Of a stretch of DNA of 38,823 bases, positions 5,472-11,380 are shown piece after piece. The stretch comes from a virus: positions 1 to 38,823 of IMG/VR virus record IMGVR_UViG_3300048817_000012; one strand, 5' to 3'. Under the pieces are notes generated by a model. That model was not told the DNA's origin and ran no database searches. It saw nothing but the letters and a program-made list of their open reading frames with translations. The translations under genes were made by a program, and so were the position numbers. How positions within the stretch are numbered: position 1 is the stretch's first letter; every line of letters starts with the position of its first letter.

Positions 5472-5885
5472 TTACCACTCGTATCCGCCTGCGAACCAAC
5501 AATCCTTTTTCTGGCCATTCTTTGCTGGCGTCAGGCGCAACGAGATTTCAGTTTTCCCGCCCCACGTATACGGCGGGAGCCTGTAGACTTTGCCGGTTTG
5601 CGGCAAGTAAACCATGACGCAATCAACTTCAAGCGGGCTGTATTTTCGTTGACCGCCGCGTCTATGGTTCGTTTGAGTTTTTACGCGAACCGATCCGTTA
5701 CTCGCCGGTTTTCCATCCGCGTATTTTACTTGCACACGCGAGAGCTTCCCGCCCTCGTCGATGATTAAATCGTACCGATCAAAATCACCGACTGGCCGAC
5801 TTACAGTGATCCGTTTTTCAAATGCACGGAAGATGACTTTCATCAAGGCTAACTCGCCTTTGAGACTGGTTTCGGACACTGGCAT
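5472..5885 (-). CDS. PD-(D/E)XK nuclease, homing-endonuclease-like
   Basis: The 137-residue protein has the small PD-(D/E)XK layout of the family that includes the intron-encoded I-Ssp6803I: E11 in the first helix, D39 in DRYDLII, then Q52-V-K54 in a beta strand, followed by basic residues likely to touch DNA. It sits between tRNA-Asp and tRNA-Pro, and I-Ssp6803I is also known from a tRNA gene. The ATG at 5885 follows the CCA of tRNA-Asp by 2 nt; the Shine-Dalgarno AGGAG, 7 nt upstream, is the acceptor stem of that tRNA, so tRNA maturation would cut it off. Substrate unknown; a defence or decay role is possible. Confidence 0.75.
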   Translation of the reverse strand: MPVSETSLKGELALMKVIFRAFEKRITVSRPVGDFDRYDLIIDEGGKLSRVQVKYADGKPASNGSVRVKTQTNHRRGGQRKYSPLEVDCVMVYLPQTGKVYRLPPYTWGGKTEISLRLTPAKNGQKKDCWFAGGYEW

Positions 5886-5887
5886 TT

Positions 5888-5961
5888 TGGCGCTCCTAGG
5901 GAGAATTGAACTCCCGTTCTCCGCTCGACAGGCGGGCATTCTACCATTAAATTATAGGAGC
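5888..5961 (-). tRNA. tRNA-Asp (GTC)
   Basis: Loop CTGTCGA, perfect acceptor GCTCCTA/TAGGAGC, G73, encoded CCA. The 3' acceptor strand doubles as the ribosome site of the nuclease gene. Confidence 0.95.
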
Positions 5962-5987
5962 CTCAAGAGTGAGCTACAGCCGCAATT

Positions 5988-6071
5988 TGGTGCGAACAAG
6001 GGGACTCGAACCCCTAACCCTTGCGGGCAACGCTTCTCAGGCGTTTGCGTAAACCATTCCGCCATGTTCGC
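5988..6071 (-). tRNA. tRNA-Leu (GAG)
   Basis: Class II with long variable arm, stem AACGC/GCGTT and loop CTGAGAA, A73, encoded CCA. Confidence 0.95.
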
Positions 6072-6076
6072 ATTGT

Positions 6077-6152
6077 TGGTGGGCACTCGGGGGATCGAAC
6101 CCCGGACGTTCGGATTAAGAGTCCGACACTCTACCAACTGAGTTAAGTGCCC
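6077..6152 (-). tRNA. tRNA-Lys (CTT)
   Basis: Loop CTCTTAA, perfect acceptor GGGCACT/AGTGCCC, A73, encoded CCA. Nucleotides 8-10 (TAA) form the stop codon of the upstream small gene. No TTT tRNA-Lys is present. Confidence 0.95.
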
Positions 6153-6355
6153 GGGAAGAAGTGCTCCATGATGACGGTCATGGCGCTGAAAGTGTCCTCG
6201 ACCTTGCGTACCTGCTCCCCGAGACCGGCATCCGGGGGAGGAGGAAATGGTGAACCTGTGTGGTACTGCCCCACTTGCGGACGGGTTAAAAGGCCGTTGC
6301 CGAACTTCTCTGGCTTTACGCTACAGGTCCGGCATCGTTTGAGTGGATCGCTCAT
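6143..6355 (-). CDS. small unknown protein inside the tRNA array
   Basis: The 70-residue product has one CxxC near the N-terminus, a Pro-rich middle (FPPPP) and a hydrophobic C-terminal stretch. The ATG has GGAG 8 nt upstream and overlaps the stop of the preceding small gene (ATGA), so the two are translationally coupled. The stop TAA is nucleotides 8-10 of tRNA-Lys. The codons for the CxxC contain 12 bases (6320-6331) identical to the 5' end of tRNA-Ile (6657-6668), perhaps a tRNA remnant. No family recognised. Confidence 0.6.
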   Translation of the reverse strand: MSDPLKRCRTCSVKPEKFGNGLLTRPQVGQYHTGSPFPPPPDAGLGEQVRKVEDTFSAMTVIMEHFFPGT

Positions 6356-6576
6356 TTTGTTTGCTCCGTTGTTTGGTGGACCAGTGAGGAATTGAACCTC
6401 CATGCGGGCCCCGTCGAGCCTTCGCCGCGCGCTATTTGATCCAACGCGCTGTTGATCTGCCCGCATATTTCTTCCGCCGTGGCCCGGCGCGTGCCGGGGG
6501 ATATGTGGAAGTTGCGGGTGCGCCGGTTCGGGTCATCAAACAAGCGCGCCATCAGTTTCTCTTGCTCGGGTCCCAT
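6352..6576 (-). CDS. small unknown protein whose C-terminus is encoded by a tRNA fragment
   Basis: The 74-residue protein has a charged, probably helical body. Residues of about 58-68 are encoded by a 30 bp copy of the tRNA-Ile 3' end, read through in frame. The ATG at 6576 is preferred because AGGAG lies 7 nt before it; another ATG at 6582 is too close to that site. The gene begins 17 nt after the CCA of tRNA-Ile and ends in an ATGA overlap with the next gene. No function can be assigned. Confidence 0.6.
   Translation of the reverse strand: MGPEQEKLMARLFDDPNRRTRNFHISPGTRRATAEEICGQINSALDQIARGEGSTGPAWRFNSSLVHQTTEQTK
6374..6403 (-). repeat. duplicated 3' end of tRNA-Ile
   Basis: Thirty bases identical to 6594-6623, the CCA, acceptor and T-arm part of tRNA-Ile(GAT). 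The remainder of a tRNA is missing. The two copies are direct repeats 220 bp apart, the pattern left when an element enters at a tRNA 3' end. Confidence 0.85.
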
Positions 6577-6593
6577 GTTCATTCTCCTGTTGT

Positions 6594-6667
6594 TGGTGGA
6601 CCAGTGAGGAATTGAACCTCCATCGAGCGGTTATCAGCCGCTTGCTCTACCGTTGAGCTACAGGTCC
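6594..6667 (-). tRNA. tRNA-Ile (GAT)
   Basis: Loop CTGATAA with GCGG/CCGC stem, perfect acceptor GGACCTG/CTGGTCC apart from one wobble, A73, encoded CCA. Its 3' 30 bases are repeated at 6374-6403. Confidence 0.95.
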
Positions 6668-6672
6668 GTGAT

Positions 6673-6747
6673 TGGTGGGTCGTCGATGAATTGAACATCG
6701 GACATCCGCCATGTCAAAGCGGCGCTCTACCACTGAGCTAACGACCC
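6673..6747 (-). tRNA. tRNA-Val (GAC)
   Basis: Loop TTGACAT in stem CCGCT/GGCGG, perfect acceptor GGGTCGT/ACGACCC, A73, encoded CCA. Confidence 0.93.
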
Positions 6748-6753
6748 GTAAAA

Positions 6754-6828
6754 TGGTAGGCGCGGGGAATTTTGAAATCCCGACATCCGGTATGTAAAAC
6801 CGGCGCTCTGCCTCTGAGCTACGCGCCT
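6754..6828 (-). tRNA. tRNA-Val (TAC)
   Basis: Loop TTTACAT in stem CCGGT/ACCGG, acceptor AGGCGCG/CGCGCCT, A73, encoded CCA. An 81 nt spacer without recognised features lies upstream. Confidence 0.94.
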
Positions 6829-6909
6829 ATAGGACCACACGACTGCACACAAGTGGGTCCCCGTCCGCTCGCCTACCTGTGCCGGTTACGAGCCGCGACG
6901 TTTTCGATT

Positions 6910-6987
6910 TGGTGCCCAAGGCAGGACTCGAACCTGCATGTGAGCCGCTTTTGAGGCGGCGGCCTTTACCAGTTTGGCTACAAGGGC
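6910..6987 (-). tRNA. tRNA with Leu anticodon CAA but short variable loop
   Basis: Stem GCCGC/GCGGC around loop CTCAAAA gives anticodon CAA (Leu, TTG codon). The variable loop is only 6 nt, whereas tRNA-Leu is normally class II with a long arm, as in the GAG and CAG genes nearby. The acceptor has one T-T mismatch. A73 and CCA present. Which synthetase charges it is unclear. Confidence 0.82.
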
Positions 6988-6994
6988 GTTTGTT

Positions 6995-7081
6995 TGGTGC
7001 GCGTGGCAGGACTTGAACCCGCACGGGAGTTTACCCCGACGCATTCTGAGTGCGTTATGTCTACCGTTCCATCACACGCGC
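6995..7081 (-). tRNA. tRNA-Leu (CAG)
   Basis: Class II with long variable arm, stem ACGCA/TGCGT and loop CTCAGAA, perfect acceptor GCGCGTG/CACGCGC, A73, encoded CCA. Starts 1 nt after tRNA-Thr(GGT). Confidence 0.95.
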
Positions 7082-7082
7082 G

Positions 7083-7154
7083 TGCCGCTAGGGTGAGTCG
7101 AACACCCGACATCTTCCGTACCAAGGAAGCGGTCTACCACTGGCCTATAGCGGC
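7083..7154 (-). tRNA. tRNA-Thr (GGT), CCA not encoded
   Basis: Stem CTTCC/GGAAG around loop TTGGTAC, perfect acceptor GCCGCTA/TAGCGGC and A73. The next base is followed at once by the 5' end of tRNA-Leu, so no CCA is encoded; it is the only tRNA of the 33 that must get CCA from the host enzyme. Confidence 0.93.
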
Positions 7155-7159
7155 GTAGT

Positions 7160-7234
7160 TGGTGCTCGGTGGAGGGATCGAACCCCCGCATCCTCGTTAC
7201 AAATGAGGCGTTCTACCACTGAAACTAACCGAGC
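7160..7234 (-). tRNA. tRNA-Thr (TGT)
   Basis: Loop TTTGTAA, acceptor GCTCGGT/ACCGAGC perfect, A73, encoded CCA. The top pair of the anticodon loop (31-39) is an A-C mismatch. Confidence 0.93.
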
Positions 7235-7240
7235 GAAATT

Positions 7241-7316
7241 TGGTGCCGATGCGAGGGCTTGAACCCCGGGCCTCCTGAGTACGAAACAGGCGCTCTACCA
7301 TCTGAGCTACATCGGC
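7241..7316 (-). tRNA. tRNA-Thr (CGT), first of the array
   Basis: Loop TTCGTAC in stem CCTGT/TCAGG (one T-T mismatch), perfect acceptor GCCGATG/CATCGGC, A73, encoded CCA. First tRNA in transcription order. Confidence 0.93.
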
Positions 7317-7657
7317 AAAAGGGGGACCGTCTGCTACGCATCGCCGAAGGCGAAGGCAGTGGCGAGTCCCCCGAAGGAGACGTTTCACAATGGCAAACAT
7401 CCCGACGCGCTCTTGCGAGCGGTCGTCAGGCAGACGGGTTTTCGTGTGATCGGGTCTCTGCGACCCCCCTGCCTGTGTTCGGCGGAGGGTGAGAAATCCT
7501 TCGCCGGTTAGATGGTATCTTTGATGAACACTTTTTCTTGGCACAATAAGGTCCACCCGCGCGGATTACTCCGCGTTGTGGCTGGCTTATTATGTGAGCG
7601 TCCTAGATACATCGACACGGCACTTCTCCACGCACGCAAAATGCGCGCGAAGGTGAC
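7317..7657 (-). other. leader of the tRNA array, no gene
   Basis: About 340 bp between the promoter-like site and the first tRNA. Short frames here either run into tRNA sequence or lack a ribosome site. It holds an inverted repeat with 7 bp outer arms (GGGGGAC at about 7321 and GTCCCCC at about 7366) enclosing further complementary bases, so the transcript leader is probably structured. Confidence 0.5.
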
Positions 7658-7686
7658 GACATAGAGGAAGATGGCGGGGATGTCAA
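7658..7686 (-). promoter_or_regulatory. sigma70-like promoter for the tRNA array
   Basis: On the minus strand TTGACA (7681-7686) is followed after 17 nt by TATGTC (7658-7663). It lies between the ParB-like gene and the tRNA array, in the right orientation, and the -35 is a perfect match. The -10 is only moderate. Confidence 0.55.
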
Positions 7687-7699
7687 GCAAGAATTTTTC

Positions 7700-7945
7700 T
7701 CAGCGTCCCGTAGAACTCACGATGACGCGGATTGTTTCACACTTTTCAAGGACATGAGCGTACCAGCGATGATGTCCATCGACGATGAACATCCGGGCGT
7801 CAACGGTGATCGGCTCAAGCTCTTTGCCGTTGCGGATTTGGCCGCGATAGTATTCCACCCATATCAGCGCAGCGGAGTCGGTCCACAGCCGCGTCGGGTG
7901 ATATTGCGGCCCGATACGTACGTCGGCGAGCGGCACGGTGCGCAT
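7700..7945 (-). CDS. ParB-like (ParB/Srx fold) domain protein
   Basis: The 81-residue protein is almost exactly one ParB N-terminal-like domain: a VRIGPQY-type first strand, a G-KELEPITVD strand, then the IVDGHHR nucleotide-binding motif (around residues 53-59) and a following helix. There is no helix-turn-helix or dimerisation domain, so it is not a full partition protein. Such stand-alone domains occur in many phages, as CTPase or nuclease-like proteins of unclear role. The ATG shares a base with the upstream stop (TGATG), so it belongs to the sugar operon transcript. Confidence 0.75.
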   Translation of the reverse strand: MRTVPLADVRIGPQYHPTRLWTDSAALIWVEYYRGQIRNGKELEPITVDARMFIVDGHHRWYAHVLEKCETIRVIVSSTGR

Positions 7946-8529
7946 CACATGCCCCGGCGCGGGATGTCGGCGAGGAGCCACAGGAATGTCGGTTCGCCTA
8001 GCTGGTCTTTTGTCCAGCCGCTCATTGATCTAACGAACGGCTTAATCTCCCCCGTGTGCCGGTGCCAGCCACGGATGAAGCCCGGCGCGGCATGCCACGG
8101 CTTGTGCCGGGTGATGTGATCGGCATCCACTTCCATCGGGATGCCGCAGAGGATGATGTGCGTGAAGCCTTGTTCGAGCGCGACCTTCGCCATGAACAGG
8201 CCCGACGATCCTTGCCAGTCGCGCGTGTGATTGGTGAAGCCGAGATAATCGCGGTGGCACCATATCGAGCCGAACGGCATCGGCAACTTGTTCTTGATGC
8301 GCTCGCGCTGCCAGCCGTGCATCTTGTCGGGGTGCAGCGTCCCGGCGTAATCTACGATGTCGGGGAAAAATGTGAGCGTGTCGTTGCAGACGAATGTCGA
8401 GACCGACTTGCTCGCGGACTCGCACAGGGCCCGAGCGGCCCCGTACTCCGATAGAGGATCGCCACCGCCGCCGACAATGAGAGCTACGTCAGCCCGTGAT
8501 GCGGAAAGTGATGTGGGGATTGCGGCCAT
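7945..8529 (-). CDS. MptE/DUF115-like protein, possible sugar-transfer role
   Basis: The 194-residue protein starts with a VALIVGGGGDPL segment that looks like a nucleotide-binding loop, continues with CNDT, and has the conserved pattern SSGLFMAKVALEQGF then ILCGIPM before a His-rich end. This pattern is shared with phage proteins I would place near the DUF115/MptE-like group, often found beside glycosyltransferases. The ATG at 8529 is inside the previous gene (41 nt overlap) with only a weak GGAAG upstream, so the start is uncertain. Role in the sugar island is inferred from neighbours. Confidence 0.6.
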   Translation of the reverse strand: MAAIPTSLSASRADVALIVGGGGDPLSEYGAARALCESASKSVSTFVCNDTLTFFPDIVDYAGTLHPDKMHGWQRERIKNKLPMPFGSIWCHRDYLGFTNHTRDWQGSSGLFMAKVALEQGFTHIILCGIPMEVDADHITRHKPWHAAPGFIRGWHRHTGEIKPFVRSMSGWTKDQLGEPTFLWLLADIPRRGM

Positions 8530-8743
8530 AGTAGCACTGCTTCTTCCGGGCGATACCGGCGACCCATTCAATACGGTTATCAGGCGAGCTAACGTGGCTG
8601 TTGAAATAAGATGTCGCGGTGCGCTTTGCATTGTCAATGGAGCCTCCGATTTGGTCAATCACAAAGAACGTCTCCTCGCCGGGAGTATTGCGCGTGTTCT
8701 CCCACCGTCCTTCGATCAGGTAGTAGCCACGGCCTCCGTTCAC
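8489..8743 (-). CDS. unknown 84-residue protein of the sugar operon
   Basis: A soluble protein, 84 residues, with mixed composition and several aromatic residues. The start is GTG at 8741-8743 with GGAG 6 nt upstream, overlapping the stop of the fucose synthase-like gene by 4 nt (GTGA). No domain is recognised. The tight overlap on both sides shows that it is translated with the sugar genes. Confidence 0.6.
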   Translation of the reverse strand: MNGGRGYYLIEGRWENTRNTPGEETFFVIDQIGGSIDNAKRTATSYFNSHVSSPDNRIEWVAGIARKKQCYYGRNPHITFRITG

Positions 8744-9696
8744 GCCGGTCTCCCCTGCATGAGTTGCTTATGCCCGATGTTGGCTTGTTCCCCGGTGTAC
8801 CACTCCCACGTTTCATGCAGGCCGCGCTCTAGCGAGTATTGACATTTGAACCCGGTCTCGTTCAACCGACTCAGATCGGCGGCGCGGAAAATTTGACCGT
8901 TTGGCTTGAGCGTGTCCCACTTGATGTTCGTGACCCCGCTGATTTTGGAGAGCGTCTCTACAAGCTGTCGGATCGAATAGACTTTCCCGTCGCCGACGTT
9001 GATCGCGTCTTGAACGGACTCCATCACGACTATCGAGAGGCGCGCCAAATCCTTGACGTACAAGAAATTGCGCTCCGCCGAGCCGTCGCCCCAAATGGTG
9101 ACGGGAGTGCCGTCGCGCTTCGCCTCGTAGAATTTGCGGATGAGCGAAGGCACCACATGGCCGTTGACCGGATCGAAGCGGTCGTTCGGCCCGTACAGAT
9201 TGCACGATACGATGTAGGCCCAATCAATGCCGTAGCTTTCCCCGTAGGCTTCGAGCATCGCGAGCATTCCGCGCTTGGCGTGGGCGTAGCCACTCTCGGA
9301 CGAGTGCGGCCGACCGTCGAAAATATCGCGTTCGTTGAACGGCAACTTCGGCGGGAAGGGGTAAACCGCGTTCGTGCCCATGACGGTGATCTTCTCGACG
9401 CCGACACAGTGTGCGGCTTCGATGACGTTCGTGTTGATAAGCGTGTTCTCAAGGTACGAGCGTCCCTGATTATTCATGTTGCCCATGATGCCGAACACGC
9501 GAGCGGCGGAGTGGAACAGGTACTTCGGCTGCACCGCTTTGAACAGGCCATACGTCTCCGAATAGCTGCGAAGGTCGCAAACTTGACTCGACGTGCCGAC
9601 GACTGCGGTGTAGCCGCGCTCGGCGAACAGGTTGCGCATGGCGGTGCCGACGAGGCCCTTGCTGCCGGTGACGAGTATCGTGTCTGACTTGTTCAT
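8740..9696 (-). CDS. fcl: GDP-L-fucose synthase-like epimerase/reductase
   Basis: The 318-residue protein is a short-chain dehydrogenase of extended type: TGSKGLVG dinucleotide motif (residues 11-18), YxxxK in GYAHAK, and the NLYGPND/GHVVPSLI segments typical of GDP-fucose synthase. That enzyme turns GDP-4-keto-6-deoxymannose, the product of the gmd enzyme encoded nearby, into GDP-L-fucose. In the enterobacterial enzyme a GSSCIYP motif carries the catalytic Ser and the Cys used for epimerisation; here it reads GTNAVYP, so Thr replaces Ser and Ala replaces Cys, while the His of the HV-P motif is kept. It may therefore reduce without full epimerisation. The start overlaps the previous stop (ATGA). 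Confidence 0.85.
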   Translation of the reverse strand: MNKSDTILVTGSKGLVGTAMRNLFAERGYTAVVGTSSQVCDLRSYSETYGLFKAVQPKYLFHSAARVFGIMGNMNNQGRSYLENTLINTNVIEAAHCVGVEKITVMGTNAVYPFPPKLPFNERDIFDGRPHSSESGYAHAKRGMLAMLEAYGESYGIDWAYIVSCNLYGPNDRFDPVNGHVVPSLIRKFYEAKRDGTPVTIWGDGSAERNFLYVKDLARLSIVVMESVQDAINVGDGKVYSIRQLVETLSKISGVTNIKWDTLKPNGQIFRAADLSRLNETGFKCQYSLERGLHETWEWYTGEQANIGHKQLMQGRPA

Positions 9697-10598
9697 GCTT
9701 TTACTCCCGGGGCTCTTACTTGTTGTACGCGGTTGGCGTGTCGTTTGTTTGCCATACGTTGCCCGTGTTGCGAGGGTTGCCCGCTACGTGCGCGAGCGAT
9801 TTGGGCTTCCGCCGCCATTAGCCGAGTGCGTGATCGCGATTGTTCTTTGGACCACTGCATAAGTGGTGGGCACGACGGGGGTTTCGCGGAGCGGTTACCA
9901 GCGAGGTAAAACCCGCGTGCTTGCATGAGGGGTTGCCAGAATTGCGGCCCCTTGACGGAATGTATCATGACCGCGCCGCGTTGTTGGACCGCCCGCCATG
10001 CCTGCTCGAAGGCGTTTGTGCTGCCGGAGACTGGACCAGTGAACCCGTCGTTAAAGTTCTTCCCCGGGACTCCGGCCTTGACCGCCAATTGTACCATGTA
10101 GTGATCTATGAACGGCAACGTCGGGTTCATGTCGAGATTTTTCTCCATGACCGGAGCGAGCAACCGCTCAATCACTTTTCGGCTCATGAAATACGGCGGC
10201 TGAAAAGCGAGGCGCGGGAACCCGTCCATATAGAAGCCGTGCTCGCGCCCCTGCATATCATCTTTGACAAGGTTCGACCAAAGGACATCCTCCGCGTAGA
10301 GGTACTTCGGGATTTCGGGGGAGAGACAAACGCTGTCGCTGTCGTGACAGAGAAAATAATCTTCGGGGTACGTCAATAGAAGCTTCATCTGTTCCCACTG
10401 GCGGTCAAGCGAAAGCTGCCCGGTGTACTGGCGTTGCCCGGCGAAACGGCTTTCGACGCCCTGAATTGCGACTTGCGAGTCCACGGGCGATAAGATCGTG
10501 ACCGGGCACTCATGGTGCAAAAGGATCGGGAGTGCCCCGATCACTTGAGGGGCGTCGCCCGCGTAACAGCACACCGCTACTCTTGTGCTCGGGTTCAT
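9693..10598 (-). CDS. glycosyltransferase-like protein, paralogue 1
   Basis: This 301-residue protein and its upstream neighbour are clear paralogues: both open with MNP-TR-AVCCY, have CPVTILSP, a LLTYPE segment, a DSD motif in DSDSVCL, a PPYF or APWFLSRK stretch and end near IHSVK. DSD looks like a DxD motif that binds the metal and nucleotide sugar in GT-A enzymes. This copy has an extra Arg/Lys/Gln-rich tail (about residues 250-301). ATGA overlap with genes on both sides. Donor may be the GDP-sugar made by the flanking genes. Confidence 0.65.
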   Translation of the reverse strand: MNPSTRVAVCCYAGDAPQVIGALPILLHHECPVTILSPVDSQVAIQGVESRFAGQRQYTGQLSLDRQWEQMKLLLTYPEDYFLCHDSDSVCLSPEIPKYLYAEDVLWSNLVKDDMQGREHGFYMDGFPRLAFQPPYFMSRKVIERLLAPVMEKNLDMNPTLPFIDHYMVQLAVKAGVPGKNFNDGFTGPVSGSTNAFEQAWRAVQQRGAVMIHSVKGPQFWQPLMQARGFYLAGNRSAKPPSCPPLMQWSKEQSRSRTRLMAAEAQIARARSGQPSQHGQRMANKRHANRVQQVRAPGVKA

Positions 10599-11380
10599 GA
10601 CTTCTTCCGATTTTGATACGCCACCAACAACTCTTTCGCAGCGATTGAGTTTTTCACCGAATGGATCATGTTCGCACCGTTGTTGACATATTCAAGCGCC
10701 TGCGCAAAGCTCGCGTTGTAGATTTGAGCAAGCTCGGGGCAGATAGGGTCACCTTCGACCCCGGCCCCAAATGGCGTAAAAAATTTCCCGGTCGCCTCGT
10801 CGTACCGTCCTGAAATGGGGCCGAGATAGCGATCACGAAAGCCCTTGTGCGGGAGCTTCGCCGCGTATGTGAGTTGAACGAGATAGTTGTCTACCCACTC
10901 CAACTGAGGGATGTGTGGGACTTGAGGTGCGACCGCGACAAAAGCCTCGATAGTTTTCCGGGACAAGAACCACGGAGCTTGAAACGACAGAGGCGGGCAG
11001 TCGGGGGGAAAGCTATCTACCGTGGTCTCCATTGCGCGACCCTCGTTCGTCCAGACGATGTGCGGCTCCGCGTAGAGATAGTCCGGGATTTTCGGATCGA
11101 GGCACACGCTGTCGCTTTCGTGCATGAAGAAATGGTTTTCGGGATACGTGAGCAAGATTTTCAGATGCTCCAAATGCCGTGCGTGTGCGTCGGGACCTGA
11201 CCGACCGCGCAACCCGGCGTGCCGGTTATCGACGCCCGGGTGGTTGATGACGACTTTAGAATTCTCCGGCGACAGGATGGTGACCGGGCATTGATGATGC
11301 AAATAGAAGTCAAGCGATTGTTCGACCTGTTGCTTGTCCCCCTCATAGCAGCACACTGCAATTCTCGTATCCGGGTTCAT
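10595..11380 (-). CDS. glycosyltransferase-like protein, paralogue 2
   Basis: At 261 residues it shares the fold signature of the next gene: a short first strand (RIAVCCYEGD), CPVTILSPENS, LLTYPENHFF, a possible DxD in HESDSVCLD, and a C-terminal MIHSVK. It lacks the basic tail. The pair probably arose by tandem duplication and then diverged to about 35-40 percent identity as judged by eye. The start overlaps the stop of the 52-residue gene (ATGA). Catalytic function and acceptor are unknown. Confidence 0.65.
   Translation of the reverse strand: MNPDTRIAVCCYEGDKQQVEQSLDFYLHHQCPVTILSPENSKVVINHPGVDNRHAGLRGRSGPDAHARHLEHLKILLTYPENHFFMHESDSVCLDPKIPDYLYAEPHIVWTNEGRAMETTVDSFPPDCPPLSFQAPWFLSRKTIEAFVAVAPQVPHIPQLEWVDNYLVQLTYAAKLPHKGFRDRYLGPISGRYDEATGKFFTPFGAGVEGDPICPELAQIYNASFAQALEYVNNGANMIHSVKNSIAAKELLVAYQNRKKS

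Noticed and set aside
5444-5480. tRNA-like bits (TTGGCG... and ATTACCACTCG) after tRNA-Pro.
   Set aside because: No T-loop, no anticodon stem, and the sequence overlaps the end of the nuclease gene.
3011-6954. Many plus- and minus-strand frames of 60-120 residues across the tRNA array.
   Set aside because: They translate tRNA genes, with repeated peptides such as GSNPRR and VRSL; no ribosome sites.
7197-7556. 119-residue minus-strand frame running into tRNA-Thr genes.
   Set aside because: Its C-terminal part is a translation of tRNA sequence (VAQMVERL-type peptide), a known artefact.
7508-7690. 60-residue frame on the minus strand upstream of the tRNA array.
   Set aside because: It overlaps the promoter-like site and has no ribosome site; composition is not convincing.
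8839-9687. 282-residue plus-strand frame opposite the fucose synthase-like gene.
   Set aside because: Antisense shadow caused by high GC at third positions; the minus frame has clear enzyme motifs.
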